A DNA stretch of 46,607 bases from an uncultured Lachnospiraceae bacterium (GTDB lineage: Bacteria > Bacillota > Clostridia > Lachnospirales > Lachnospiraceae). This document shows positions 1-9,380 of this stretch, piece after piece. The notes under the pieces were generated by a model. The model was not told the origin of the DNA, searched no databases, and saw nothing but the letters and a program-made list of their open reading frames with translations. Each line of letters starts with the position of its first letter. Position 1 is the first letter of the stretch. A program made the position numbers and the translations under genes. The DNA lies in contig CANQPJ010000017.1 of the NCBI GenBank assembly GCA_947625755.1, forward strand, positions 1 to 46,607, in the 5' to 3' direction.

Positions 1-899
1 CGTTCCAATAATACTGACGCAGGTTCATCATTTTCATCTTGTGGAACAAGTTTACCCATAACTGCTTCCTGTAAGATTGATTTTTTTAAAAGCTCTGGGA
101 AACCATCATTCAACGCATTTAGCTTTGTATTATTTATTTCGTATTTATCCGTAAATGGCTTTATCTCTTTGATTTTATTAACAATACGATATTGTTCATC
201 TACTGGTGGAAGTGGAAATAAAATATTATGTAGTGCATTTGCAGATAAGCCTTGAATACCTATCCCTTTTCCGCCGATCCAACCAGCGCCTTTGTATAAG
301 AAGAACAAATAGTAATAGTATTCAATACATATCTTAGTATAAGCACGTAGTTTATGAATGTGATTCTGAATTCTTATATCATAATCAAAATTCCAAATTG
401 CAGCGCGACCAATATCACCGCCTTCGCATACTAATAAATCGCCTTTAGTAGCAGTGCACTTTTCAATCTCATTTTCCTTAAAATACATCTGCTTTACTGT
501 ATCTAATTCAAATCTGTTCCAGTATAGATTTGAAGTGGTAATATAATCTAGCAACTCGCCGCCTTTATTTGTTTGATTTAATGCTTTGCCAGTATTGTGA
601 GAAAACAGAGTTCCAAGCCTCACCCACTCCCAACTCTCCGGTATCTCAAAGGGTACCTCATCAGCTATAGAAACAGGTTCATTATCTCCCACCTTCTCAT
701 AAGGAATATTATCCTCACCACGAAAAATATAAGACGGATTCTTTTCTTTCTTAATTTTTCCTTCTTCTATTAACTTTTGCCTCTCTTCTCTTATTCTTTT
801 AACTAACTCACTAGCTGGTTCATCATTAGGATCTTGTGGGACAAGTTTTCCTTGAACCGCCATCTGCAATATAGAATTTTTTAACTGTTCTGCTATCAT
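1..899 (-). CDS. hsdS: Type I restriction-modification specificity subunit HsdS (3' end outside window)
   Basis: Specificity subunit that supplies the target-recognition domains of a type I restriction-modification complex with HsdM and HsdR. The frame is open from ATG at 899 to the window edge, giving 299 codons without a stop. Residues 8-27 and about 272-291 are near-identical copies of the conserved HsdS repeat (GKLVPQDPNDEPAS near the N-terminus, GKLVPQDENDEPAS near the window edge). They flank the first target-recognition domain, with the second domain expected beyond the edge. PLPPVDEQYRIVNKI is the usual junction before the conserved helix. The ATG lies one base past the fic stop, with AAAGGA about nine bases upstream, so the two genes are co-translated. 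Repeats of this kind allow domain shuffling between hsdS genes. Confidence 0.93.
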   Translation of the reverse strand, partial: MIAEQLKNSILQMAVQGKLVPQDPNDEPASELVKRIREERQKLIEEGKIKKEKNPSYIFRGEDNIPYEKVGDNEPVSIADEVPFEIPESWEWVRLGTLFSHNTGKALNQTNKGGELLDYITTSNLYWNRFELDTVKQMYFKENEIEKCTATKGDLLVCEGGDIGRAAIWNFDYDIRIQNHIHKLRAYTKICIEYYYYLFFLYKGAGWIGGKGIGIQGLSANALHNILFPLPPVDEQYRIVNKIKEIKPFTDKYEINNTKLNALNDGFPELLKKSILQEAVMGKLVPQDENDEPASVLLE

Positions 900-900
900 A

Positions 901-1902
901 TTATTTATCCTTTTCTACTACTTCCCAATATCCATTCTTTGTAGCTCCGTGTCTTACAAGCAATCCACTTTCCTTTAGTTTTGAAATAATACGTTGTGCC
1001 TGCCTTTGTGTCATCCCTAATGAAATTGCCAACTGCTTCGATGTCATCCTACTGTCCTGTTTTAGTAGCGATAATATTTTTTCTTTATTTGTTACGACAT
1101 TTATTGCGACATTTGTTACGACATTCTTTTCATTTTGATTCTGTTTAATCTGTCTTAACGCATCGCAAATCATTTGAAGCATGAATTCAACAAATATTGT
1201 AGATTCACCTTTGTTATCAGCAACTTGCAAAACTTTATAGTACTCTTCTTGGTTTTCATGTATAAGTGTCTCAACAGGAAGCCAAGCAAATACTTCTTTC
1301 CAATTTTGTAATAAAAGAAATTGCCATAATCTCCCCATTCTGCCATTTCCATCCTGAAACGGATGTATAAATTCGAACTCGTAATGAAATATACATGATT
1401 TAACTAACGGATGATATTTAGACTCCTTTAACCAGCCAAACAATTGCTTCATCAAATCAGGAACGTATTTAGCAGGTGTTCCAGCATGTATCAACGTAGA
1501 ACCAGCGTATACACCCACATTACCACTTCGAAACGTTCCTGCTTCTTTTACTAATCCACCCATCATAATCTTATGTGCTTTCAAAAGGTTTTTAAGGTTA
1601 TACGGATCAAATTCCGATGCTTTTTCATAAGCTTCATAGGCATTTTTTACTTCTTGAATATCTTCAGGAACACCTAATATTCTTTTACCATTAATAACAT
1701 CAGTGACCTGATCCAATGATAATGTATTTTGTTCTATTGCAAGTGATGAATATATGGTTTTTATTCTGCTTTCTCTTCTTAAAACTGGGCTCGGATTCAA
1801 TGATTCAAATGTTGATATCGAACCTACTAACTCACCAATCTCAACAATCAGATTAGTTATTTCTTCTGTCATAACAAAGGGCGGACTATATCTTTCACTC
1901 AT
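901..1902 (-). CDS. Fic family protein with C-terminal winged helix
   Basis: Probable Fic-fold enzyme, usually an AMP transferase acting on protein hydroxyls; the target is unknown. From the preferred start the protein has 333 residues. Residues 180-191 are HPFQDGNGRMGR, an intact Fic core (HPFxxGNGRxxR) with catalytic His. Residues 52-59 (SSLAIEQN) occupy the place of the N-terminal inhibitory motif (S/T)xxxE(G/N), keeping Glu but with Gln where Gly is usual. A winged helix fills the C-terminus (TSKQLAISLGMTQRQAQRI), as in class II Fic proteins. An upstream in-frame ATG at 1923 overlaps hsdM, but GGAGG lies seven bases before the ATG at 1902, so MSERYSPPF is preferred. The gene sits between hsdM and hsdS and is probably part of the operon. 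Confidence 0.92.
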   Translation of the reverse strand: MSERYSPPFVMTEEITNLIVEIGELVGSISTFESLNPSPVLRRESRIKTIYSSLAIEQNTLSLDQVTDVINGKRILGVPEDIQEVKNAYEAYEKASEFDPYNLKNLLKAHKIMMGGLVKEAGTFRSGNVGVYAGSTLIHAGTPAKYVPDLMKQLFGWLKESKYHPLVKSCIFHYEFEFIHPFQDGNGRMGRLWQFLLLQNWKEVFAWLPVETLIHENQEEYYKVLQVADNKGESTIFVEFMLQMICDALRQIKQNQNEKNVVTNVAINVVTNKEKILSLLKQDSRMTSKQLAISLGMTQRQAQRIISKLKESGLLVRHGATKNGYWEVVEKDK

Positions 1903-1915
1903 TGCTATTCCTCCA

Positions 1916-3400
1916 TTAATCATTACTACTTAAATCTATTCCCAAAATATCTGTTATTTGCTCTAATATTCTGTCAATATCCGCATTTAGACTAGCTCTT
2001 TTTTCTTGGTATTGCTGAATCAATTCCTTTGGTGGCAGTATTTCTTCTTCCTCATGTGGATAACCACATAAGTCAATATTGTAAGTTCTTTCTTCAATCT
2101 CTTTAAATGAATACTCTTTTGCTTTATCAAATCCATCTTCGTTAATTTCTGTACGATTATTCCACCATTCAATTACCGGATTAAAGTGCTCCAACTTCAT
2201 AGGTTTAGTTTTTGAAAAGTTCTTATATCCTTCTGGCATATCTAAACGATAGAACCACACTTTATCTGTCGTTTTAGTATTATCGAAAAATAAAATATTA
2301 GTCGTAATACTAGTATATGGAGCAAATACGCTATGAGGCATACGAATAACCGTATGTAAATTGAACTCACTCATTAATTTCTTCTTAATTGCAACTTTTG
2401 CATTATCAGTTCCAAATAAAAACCCATCCGGCAAAATAACAGCAGCTCTACCGTCTTTCTTTAAACGGTACATAATAACCGCCATAAATAAATCCGCTGT
2501 TTCTGAGCTTGCTAAATCATCTGGGAAGAATCCCTGAATACTTCTATCCTCATGTCCTCCATATGGTGGATTCATTAGAATAACATCAAACTTATCGTCA
2601 TCAGTATAATCTAATATATTTTTACGCAAAGAATTATCATGATATATCTTTGGAACTTCAATATCATGTAAAAGCATATTAGTTACGCATAACATATATG
2701 GAAAAGGCTTTTTCTCTATTCCATAAATACTGTCATCTAACAATTTCTGTTCCTTTGTATCTGTTACTTGCTTGTTTAGTCTTGATAGCCAACTCGTAAT
2801 AAATCCACCTGTACCACAAGCGAAGTCAGCCATCTTCTCTCCGAGTTTTGGTTCAATCATCATAGCCATAAAATCGGTTACAGCTCTAGGAGTATAAAAC
2901 TCACCGGAAGAACCAGCACTCTGTAATTCTCTCAATATTTCTTCATATACAGTTCCAAAAGCATGACTTTCCTTAACATCATCAAACTCAACTTCTTCTA
3001 TAACATCAATAACCTGTCTTAAATACACACCATCTTTCATATAGTTATTTGCATCTTCGAATGTTGATTTTACAATTGACTTCTTTACTGGTGTATCATT
3101 CGATACATTAAGATTTTTAAGCGTAGGAAATAAAGTATTATTGACAAAATCAAGTAACTGATCACCAGTTAATACATGTCCTTTTTCATCAGCTACTGCC
3201 CAATTTCTCCAACGACACTCCTCTGGAATAATTGATATATAATTATCATCATTGATTTCCCAATCATCTTCTTTTGAATCATAAACTTTAAGAAAAAGCA
3301 TCCAAACCATTTGCTCTATTCTTTGTGCGTCTCCATTAATACCTGCATCCATACGCATAATATCTCTAATTCTTTTTATAAAACCTGATTGCATTGCCAT
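1916..3400 (-). CDS. hsdM: Type I restriction-modification DNA methyltransferase subunit HsdM
   Basis: N6-adenine DNA methyltransferase subunit of the type I complex, transferring methyl from S-adenosylmethionine to adenine in the site chosen by HsdS. It has 494 residues, a usual length. The N-terminal HsdM helical domain precedes the catalytic domain. Motif I is FACGTGG at residues 193-199 and motif IV is NPPY at 277-280 (ILMNPPYGG). Both are intact, and GEFYTPRAV before motif I is typical of the family. The gene begins two bases after the hsdR stop and ends inside the long-start version of fic, consistent with one polycistronic transcript. Confidence 0.97.
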   Translation of the reverse strand: MAMQSGFIKRIRDIMRMDAGINGDAQRIEQMVWMLFLKVYDSKEDDWEINDDNYISIIPEECRWRNWAVADEKGHVLTGDQLLDFVNNTLFPTLKNLNVSNDTPVKKSIVKSTFEDANNYMKDGVYLRQVIDVIEEVEFDDVKESHAFGTVYEEILRELQSAGSSGEFYTPRAVTDFMAMMIEPKLGEKMADFACGTGGFITSWLSRLNKQVTDTKEQKLLDDSIYGIEKKPFPYMLCVTNMLLHDIEVPKIYHDNSLRKNILDYTDDDKFDVILMNPPYGGHEDRSIQGFFPDDLASSETADLFMAVIMYRLKKDGRAAVILPDGFLFGTDNAKVAIKKKLMSEFNLHTVIRMPHSVFAPYTSITTNILFFDNTKTTDKVWFYRLDMPEGYKNFSKTKPMKLEHFNPVIEWWNNRTEINEDGFDKAKEYSFKEIEERTYNIDLCGYPHEEEEILPPKELIQQYQEKRASLNADIDRILEQITDILGIDLSSND

Positions 3401-3402
3401 CT

Positions 3403-5745
3403 TTAAATTACCTCATCGTATATATTTTCTTCTAGTTCTTTTATTGCTTTTTTATACGCTGTTTTTCCACCAAACAATTTAACTATTTTTGCCGGTTTCC
3501 CATAATCAGCAAATTCAGCAAGCGATAAAACTTTTATATCTTCAATTTCTTTAATTCCCTTATTCTTATACTTATCCAACAATATTTCTAATACTGCTCT
3601 AGCATCCTCTGAATACTTACTAAAGAAATCTCTCTTTTTGACATTATTTGCTCTTTCAATTCTAGTAAGTGCTTTTTTTCCGTATGCCACGTGACAAATG
3701 AAGTCAAAGTCATCCACATCATCCATATTTTGATCACTTTTTAACATAATTAAATCAATGCCTCTTTCAGCAAAAGACTTTTCTATGACTTCTTTCTTAT
3801 CTTCCGATTTCCATTTTCTTATAAAATCAGACAATGAAGCGTATTCTCCAAGAATATTTGTCTTTGTATAATCGATAATATCTTCCTGCCTTAAAAGTTT
3901 GCCATCAACGTCATAAACCGACACAGTTTTATTAATAATCTTAACTGTGCATCCATCTTTATTCACAATTGGTTTTCCAAATGTTGCTGGATCAACAATA
4001 ATAACATCATCAGGGTCTTTTGAGTAAGGTGTTCTTTCATTGTCCTTTTGTTCTGGGTGATGGAATCTATCGGTTTGTTCTATAGGACCATCCCAGTCCG
4101 GATCAGTGAACAATCTCGTAACATTTCTAAAATCCATAACAACAAAATGTGTTTTTCCGTCTTTCTCCCTTATACGTGTTCCTCTACCTATTATTTGCTT
4201 AAATGTAGTCATAGAATCAATGTTTTTATCTAAGACAATAAGTTTTGTCATCTTACAATCCGCACCAGTAGATAACAATTCTGAAGTAGTTGCAATAACA
4301 GGGTATGGTGATGAAACCGAAATGAAATAATCAAGTTTAGACTTTCCATACACATCGCTTCCTGTAATACGAACTACATAATCAGGATTTTCTTTAACCA
4401 TATCTGAATTGAGATTTGTTAATGCTATTCTCATTAATTCAGCATGCTCTTCTGTCGCACAAAAAACAATAGTTTTTTGCATCCTGTCAGTACTCTTCAA
4501 ATATGCTGTAATTTCGTCTGCAACCTGATTAATTCTGTCTTCAATAATGATGTTGTAATCATAATCTTTATTGTTATAGATTCTATCCTCTATTTCATTT
4601 CCAGCTATGTCTAATTGACCTTTATGCGGTCGCCATCCATCACCAATATTAGTAGTAATATTAATAACTTTAAATGGTGCCAAGAAGCCATCTTCTATCC
4701 CTTGTTTTAAACTGTATGTGTAAACTGGTTCACCAAAATAATCTATATTGGATACAGTTGTACTTTCTTTAGGCGTTGCTGTCATACCTATTTGAGTTGC
4801 TGTATTAAAATATTCTAGAATTTTTCGCCATCTACTATCTTCTTTTGCTGAACCTCTATGGCATTCATCTACAATAATCAAATCAAAAAACTCTGGCGGA
4901 AAAAATCTAAAATGTTCCTCATCGTTTTGTCCCACCATCTGATGATAAAGAGCAAAGTTAACTTCATATGACATAATCGGCTTAATGTCATCACGCGCAA
5001 AATCAATTTTATGAATTGTCTTTTTTAATGGTGCAAAATCCTGCTCTATACTTTGGTCAACTAAAATATTGCGATCAGCCAAATATAAAACTCTTTTCTT
5101 TGCTCCTGACTTTAAAAGTCTGTAAACTATTTGGAATGCCGTATAAGTCTTTCCTGTTCCAGTAGCCATAACAAGAAGTAATCTATCCTTTCCATTCGCT
5201 ATAGCTTCAACAGTTCTGTTTACTGCATTTCGCTGATAATATCTTGGCGGATATGTGTTTTGACTTGAATAATATGGCTGTTCAATTATTTCTTTTTCTT
5301 CTTGAGTAATTCCGTTTCCGTTATGCAATTCCTCGTAATATCTTTTTATCAATTCTTCTTGAGTAGGAAACTCGTCCATGCCCAGCTTACGTTCTTTTCC
5401 TGTCAAAAAATCATGTTCAACAAATCCATCACCATTTGAACTATATGCAAAAGGTAAATCCATCATCTGTGCATATGTAATAGCCTGTTGCAATCCATGG
5501 GATACCGAATGATTGTTATCTTTTGCCTCAACAACAGCAATTGGTTTTCCATCATTCAAATATAACATGTAGTCTGCAAACTTTGGTCTACTTCTAGAAA
5601 CCATATTACCTTTCAGATTAATTCTTCCGTCAGTTATTTTAGTTTCCATAGTAATATGATTACTCCATCCCTTTTGAACTGATGGGGTAATATAATTAAA
5701 TTTAATATCTTCTTCTGACATTGATTTTTTATCTAAAATAGCCAT
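3403..5745 (-). CDS. hsdR: Type I restriction endonuclease subunit HsdR
   Basis: ATP-dependent translocase and nuclease subunit. The 780 residues begin with a PD-(D/E)xK nuclease domain: Asp58, then Glu73-x-Lys75 in VVEAK. An SF2 helicase core follows, with Walker A ATGTGKT at 194-200, DECH at 293-296 and a TATP motif III; QIIGRGTRIREKDG is helicase motif VI. The C-terminal region binds the methylase core. All catalytic motifs are intact, so the enzyme looks active. AAGGAG lies about eight bases before the ATG. At 780 residues it belongs to the shorter HsdR group rather than the roughly 1,000-residue EcoKI/EcoR124 forms. It is the first large gene of the operon. Confidence 0.97.
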   Translation of the reverse strand: MAILDKKSMSEEDIKFNYITPSVQKGWSNHITMETKITDGRINLKGNMVSRSRPKFADYMLYLNDGKPIAVVEAKDNNHSVSHGLQQAITYAQMMDLPFAYSSNGDGFVEHDFLTGKERKLGMDEFPTQEELIKRYYEELHNGNGITQEEKEIIEQPYYSSQNTYPPRYYQRNAVNRTVEAIANGKDRLLLVMATGTGKTYTAFQIVYRLLKSGAKKRVLYLADRNILVDQSIEQDFAPLKKTIHKIDFARDDIKPIMSYEVNFALYHQMVGQNDEEHFRFFPPEFFDLIIVDECHRGSAKEDSRWRKILEYFNTATQIGMTATPKESTTVSNIDYFGEPVYTYSLKQGIEDGFLAPFKVINITTNIGDGWRPHKGQLDIAGNEIEDRIYNNKDYDYNIIIEDRINQVADEITAYLKSTDRMQKTIVFCATEEHAELMRIALTNLNSDMVKENPDYVVRITGSDVYGKSKLDYFISVSSPYPVIATTSELLSTGADCKMTKLIVLDKNIDSMTTFKQIIGRGTRIREKDGKTHFVVMDFRNVTRLFTDPDWDGPIEQTDRFHHPEQKDNERTPYSKDPDDVIIVDPATFGKPIVNKDGCTVKIINKTVSVYDVDGKLLRQEDIIDYTKTNILGEYASLSDFIRKWKSEDKKEVIEKSFAERGIDLIMLKSDQNMDDVDDFDFICHVAYGKKALTRIERANNVKKRDFFSKYSEDARAVLEILLDKYKNKGIKEIEDIKVLSLAEFADYGKPAKIVKLFGGKTAYKKAIKELEENIYDEVI

Positions 5746-5834
5746 ACCTTTTTCTCCTTCGCATAATTTAAAATTATAGGAAGTTATAGAGAATATTTAG
5801 TTATACGAAACTAAACATCTCATACTCATAATAA

Positions 5835-6017
5835 TTATTTATTTGCAATTTGACGTGCTTTTCTTGGATCTATTGGTTTTTCAGCATCTGACGGAATCAA
5901 CCACATTCTCCCTCTGAAAACGGCTCCATCAATTCTTCCCTCTTTGCAATATATTGCAACTCTACGTTGTGAAACATTCCATTTTTCTGCACATTCAGCT
6001 GATGTTAAGTATTCCAT
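5835..6017 (-). CDS. Small helix-turn-helix (excisionase/MerR-like) DNA-binding protein
   Basis: A 60-residue protein consisting of little more than one winged helix-turn-helix. SAECAEKWNVSQRRVAIYC is the recognition module, followed by a wing (GAVFRGRMWLIPSDA) and a basic tail. This fold is shared by excisionases and small MerR-like proteins. It is the first gene behind the operon promoter, with AAGGAGG six bases from the ATG, and lies 89 bases before hsdR. It could autoregulate the restriction operon or be a remnant of an element's excisionase; position favours a regulator. The exact role cannot be told from sequence. Confidence 0.85.
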   Translation of the reverse strand: MEYLTSAECAEKWNVSQRRVAIYCKEGRIDGAVFRGRMWLIPSDAEKPIDPRKARQIANK

Positions 6018-6055
6018 AAAAAGCCTCCTTATTTCTGTTCTGTTTTCCTTATTTT

Positions 6056-6084
6056 ATTATATTCCATAATGCGAATAGTTTCAA
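6056..6084 (-). promoter_or_regulatory. Promoter of the restriction-modification operon
   Basis: A sigma-A type promoter on the minus strand. The -35 is TTGAAA (6079-6084) and the -10 is a perfect TATAAT (6056-6061), separated by 17 bases. Transcription would start near 6049, giving a leader of about 30 bases that carries the AAGGAGG of the helix-turn-helix gene. Confidence 0.8.
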
Positions 6085-6168
6085 TATAATCACTGCATTT
6101 ATATCACTAAAAATGCACTCCAAATATCTCTAAATTTTTACCCGAAAAATCATGAGCACCCGTCAAAT

Positions 6169-6201
6169 GATATGCCCCTGTCAAGTAGACAGGGGCATAT
6201 C
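6169..6201. repeat. Perfect 14-bp inverted repeat with 5-base loop
   Basis: GATATGCCCCTGTC (6169-6182) and its exact reverse complement (6188-6201) surround AAGTA. The stem is stable, but no uridine run follows immediately on either strand, so it is not a textbook terminator. A 10-bp direct repeat CGTGTCATAT follows at 6232-6241 and 6243-6252. It lies between the restriction operon promoter and tRNA-Gly, which suggests the edge of an integrated segment; no integrase gene is visible in the window. Confidence 0.7.
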
Positions 6202-6342
6202 AGACTATTTCAAAAGCAGTTTTTTATAATTCGTGTCATATCCGTGTCATATGCTTATTAAAAAATATAAAAATAAATGCTTATATATAAAAATAAATTT
6301 CATATATGAAAAACACAAAAAAGGTAAAAAAGCCCATGAATA

Positions 6343-6375
6343 AAGGGAATCCCGACAAACAAACAGGATTCCCTT
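6343..6375 (-). terminator. Hairpin downstream of tRNA-Gly
   Basis: A 10-bp perfect stem (AAGGGAATCC / GGATTCCCTT) with a 13-base loop, 15 bases beyond the tRNA 3' end on the minus strand. A run of seven T follows the tRNA directly, ahead of the hairpin. Together these probably end the tRNA transcript. Confidence 0.6.
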
Positions 6376-6389
6376 AAAAAATAAAAAAA

Positions 6390-6460
<71 letters not shown>

Positions 6461-6487
6461 ATTGTATGCGTTTTACACGCAAAAAGT

Positions 6488-6516
6488 ATATTACTATAAC
6501 ACTTAATTTTTGTCAA
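6488..6516 (-). promoter_or_regulatory. Promoter of tRNA-Gly
   Basis: A perfect TTGACA -35 (6511-6516 as its complement), a 17-base spacer and TAATAT (6488-6493) on the minus strand. It lies about 28 bases upstream of the mature tRNA 5' end. Confidence 0.75.
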
Positions 6517-6565
6517 TACCTTTTTTAACGAATATAAAATAATGTCAAGACAAATATATTTCTGT

Positions 6566-6594
6566 TTGCCATTTTCCCCTCTTACATATATACT
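6566..6594 (+). promoter_or_regulatory. Promoter of the DMT transporter gene
   Basis: TTGCCA (6566-6571), 17 bases, TATACT (6589-6594) on the plus strand, about 80 bases before the ATG at 6674. The -35 matches four of six consensus bases and the -10 five of six. Confidence 0.6.
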
Positions 6595-6673
6595 ATTGTT
6601 TGAATAAAAAAATTCCAATCATTACGAAGGTAATGGAAAACATAATAAATTCGATATAAGCAGGTTATTAATT

Positions 6674-7603
6674 ATGAAATCAATAAACATCAAACATTCC
6701 GTTTATTTGGCTTTAGCAGCTTTTATATGGGGAACAGCATTTGTTGCACAAAGCATCGGCGGAGATGCGTGTGGTCCTTATACTTTCAATTTTTTACGTT
6801 CCATTTTGGGTGGTCTGATTTTACTTCCGGTGATTTTTATTTTAAAAAAGTCCGGTATCTCAAATGACGCCCCAAAAGAAACAGGTAGCAGAAAGACTTT
6901 ATTTGTGGGCGGCTTTTTATGTGGACTGTGTCTTTGTCTTGGAAGTAACGTGCAGCAGCTGGGTCTGTATCTTGGTGCATCTGCCGGAAAGGCAGGATTT
7001 CTTACTGCCTGCTACATTTTAATTGTGCCTATTTTGGGAATATTCCTAAAGAAAAAATGTGGAATCCGCATTTGGATTGGAGTGGTCCTTACACTAATCG
7101 GTCTTTATCTGTTGTGTTTTGACAGTTCCCTGACTTTCCATACTGCCGATTTGTTCCTGCTTGCATGTGCCTTTTTCTTCGCACTGCACATTTTGGTGAT
7201 TGATTATTTTTCTCCCAAAGTAAATGGAATACAAATGTCATGTATCCAATTTTTTGTATGTGGAATTATCACGGCAGTTCCAATGTTTGCATTTGAAATG
7301 AACTTTTCCTTTGCCCATATCAAAGCGTGGGCAGCTCCTTTAAGTTCAGCAGCCGTCTGGATACCGATATTATATACCGGATTTTTATCCTGCGGTGTGG
7401 CATACACTTTACAAATCGTCGGACAGGTAAATATGAATCCGACTGTCGCCTCTTTAATTTTAAGCTCGGAATCAGTATTTGCAGTCCTTGCGGGTTGGAT
7501 TATTTTGGGAGAAACCATGGGTATGAGAGAACTGACCGGATGTGTACTGATATTTACAGCAATCATACTGGCACAGCTGCCCAAAAACCATCCATCCGGT
7601 TAA
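6674..7603 (+). CDS. DMT superfamily (EamA) transporter
   Basis: An inner-membrane metabolite transporter of the drug/metabolite superfamily, probably an exporter of amino acids or related small molecules; the substrate cannot be assigned. The 309 residues contain about ten hydrophobic segments in two EamA repeats. The first opens with AAFIWGTAFVAQSIGG and includes the GLYLGASAGKAGFLTACY region; the second ends with LSSESVFAVLAGWIILGE, a family signature. The ribosome site is weak (AGGT about eleven bases upstream). The gene ends tail to tail with the HAD phosphatase, the two stop codons overlapping. Confidence 0.93.
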   Translation: MKSINIKHSVYLALAAFIWGTAFVAQSIGGDACGPYTFNFLRSILGGLILLPVIFILKKSGISNDAPKETGSRKTLFVGGFLCGLCLCLGSNVQQLGLYLGASAGKAGFLTACYILIVPILGIFLKKKCGIRIWIGVVLTLIGLYLLCFDSSLTFHTADLFLLACAFFFALHILVIDYFSPKVNGIQMSCIQFFVCGIITAVPMFAFEMNFSFAHIKAWAAPLSSAAVWIPILYTGFLSCGVAYTLQIVGQVNMNPTVASLILSSESVFAVLAGWIILGETMGMRELTGCVLIFTAIILAQLPKNHPSG

Positions 7604-8259
7604 AATAACAACTGCTTATAAGAAGAAATATAGAAATCGGAAATCTGTTTAATTTCATCTGCATTGCACAAGGATTTTTCATCTTCCACCGCTACTACCT
7701 TGAAGCCTCCTGACTTTGCTCCTCTGACTGCGGTAATAATATCTTCAAAGACTACACACTGCTCTACGGGTACGCAAATACGTCTGGCAGCCTCCTCATA
7801 AATATCCGGAAATCCTTTTCCTTTTTCGACCTCATCAACTGTAACAATTACATTAAAGTATTGTAAAATACCTTCTCTGTCCAGCGTAGGTATAAAAAGT
7901 TCCCGGTCCGAGGATGTCGCTAATGCCAGCTTCATTCCCTGACTGTACATTTTTTTAATAAAATTTTTTGCACCGGGTTTGCAAACTACTTTATTTCTGT
8001 ATTCTGCTTTTGCCATGTCAAACCACTCTCTTACCAAATCTTCTGGCTTTTCATTATGTAACCCAAATCTTTCAATAGTATAAATGGCTGCTTTTTCTGC
8101 TCCCATAGGAGAAATCGATTCTACATAATCGTCAGGTACCTCAAATCCCCTGTCTCCTAAAAATTTTATATCAACCATTTCCCATACCCATGAGCTGTCC
8201 AAAATGGTTCCATCCAAATCCAGAATGATTCCTTTCGTATTTTTTAACATCTGCTTCAT
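7600..8259 (-). CDS. HAD family hydrolase (beta-phosphoglucomutase-like)
   Basis: A cytosolic phosphatase or phosphomutase of the haloacid dehalogenase superfamily, 219 residues. DLDGT near residue 14 supplies the nucleophile and acid/base aspartates, ATSSD holds the motif II Ser/Thr, KGKGFPDIY the motif III Lys, and VFEDI the motif IV acids. A helical cap lies between motifs I and II, as in the beta-phosphoglucomutase subgroup; the physiological substrate is unknown. AAAGGA lies six bases before the ATG. An in-frame ATG three codons downstream is a less likely start. It is transcribed divergently from the AEC carrier. Confidence 0.92.
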   Translation of the reverse strand: MKQMLKNTKGIILDLDGTILDSSWVWEMVDIKFLGDRGFEVPDDYVESISPMGAEKAAIYTIERFGLHNEKPEDLVREWFDMAKAEYRNKVVCKPGAKNFIKKMYSQGMKLALATSSDRELFIPTLDREGILQYFNVIVTVDEVEKGKGFPDIYEEAARRICVPVEQCVVFEDIITAVRGAKSGGFKVVAVEDEKSLCNADEIKQISDFYISSYKQLLF

Positions 8260-8333
8260 CTTTTTTCCTTTTGTAATTACATTTTCTATTGTTTGTTTTA
8301 TATATTTTATCGATATTTGACTTTGATAAATCC

Positions 8334-8362
8334 TTGACGGAATGTTTGTATCGTTTTAAAAT
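8334..8362 (+). promoter_or_regulatory. Promoter of the first AEC carrier
   Basis: TTGACG (8334-8339), 17 bases, TAAAAT (8357-8362) on the plus strand, about 60 bases before the ATG at 8424. Confidence 0.65.
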
Positions 8363-8423
8363 ACATTTCGGGTACATACTAACCGTAGTAGATTACAATA
8401 CATTATCCCACTAGGAGATTACC

Positions 8424-9380
8424 ATGATTAATATGACTGTGCTGATGAATCAGCTGATACAACTTTTTATCATCATATGCACCGGCTTTATAGCATACAG
8501 AATTCATATATTCAACGAACATTCTATCAAATCATTAAACCGTTTTTTACTAGATGTCACTCTGCCTTTGATGATGATAGATTCCGTTTTATCTATGAAA
8601 CAAAGACCGGAAGCTTCCCAGGTTGCATACCTTTTTGCTGCCTCTATCATTTTTTATCTGGTTATGCCTGTTATCGCTTTTCTTATTGTCAAACTAATGA
8701 TTAGAACAATGAATATTATGCGCTCAAGACAAGGGGCATATATGTTCATGCTTATTTTTTCCAATGTAGGATTTATGGGCTTTCCTATTTTACAGGCTGC
8801 ATGTGGCGCTCAAGGTGACACTGCCGTATTTTATGCTGCCATTCTCAACATTTTCTTTAACCTGAGTTCTTTTACTTACGGTGTCATTATGATTGGTTAT
8901 GGCGAAGCAGCACAAACAGCGTTTAAATTAAAATCTCTGCTTTCTCCCGGTATTATCAGCGCAGTTTTAGCAATTATCATATATTTAACGAATATTCATT
9001 TTCCTTCCACCATTGAAAATATCATTGATACCATTGGCGGTCTTACATCCCCTCTTGCCATGATTCTGGTAGGCGCCACTCTTGCCTCCATTAAACTTTC
9101 AGAAGTATTTAACGAATGGAAAATATATATATTTGCTGCTATCAAACAATTTATTCTTCCTATCATCCTCTATCCGGTATTTCGATTGTTTTTAGGTGAC
9201 ACTCTGTTGTTTAATGTTTTATTTATTGAATTTCTGATGCCAATCGCCAATACAGCGCTTATGCTCTCGGGAGAATATGGCGGTGATACAAAATTCATTT
9301 CAAAATCCATATTTATTTCTACTGCCATGTCGCTGGTGACTATCCCACTCACAATATATTTGTGTGGAATTATTTACTGA
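8424..9380 (+). CDS. AEC family transporter (auxin efflux carrier fold)
   Basis: An integral membrane protein of 318 residues with about ten hydrophobic segments in two inverted halves. FSNVGFMGFPILQAACG is the conserved first crossover of the family, and GGLTSPLAMILVGATLA the central signature. Bacterial members move carboxylates such as malate or malonate; the substrate is not predictable here. AGGAG lies six bases before the ATG. Its end overlaps the end of pepF by 11 bases in convergent orientation. A second AEC paralog lies beyond pepF. Confidence 0.92.
   Translation: MINMTVLMNQLIQLFIIICTGFIAYRIHIFNEHSIKSLNRFLLDVTLPLMMIDSVLSMKQRPEASQVAYLFAASIIFYLVMPVIAFLIVKLMIRTMNIMRSRQGAYMFMLIFSNVGFMGFPILQAACGAQGDTAVFYAAILNIFFNLSSFTYGVIMIGYGEAAQTAFKLKSLLSPGIISAVLAIIIYLTNIHFPSTIENIIDTIGGLTSPLAMILVGATLASIKLSEVFNEWKIYIFAAIKQFILPIILYPVFRLFLGDTLLFNVLFIEFLMPIANTALMLSGEYGGDTKFISKSIFISTAMSLVTIPLTIYLCGIIY

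Noticed and set aside
7204-7584. Antisense frame within the DMT transporter
   Set aside because: A shadow of a clear coding gene on the other strand.
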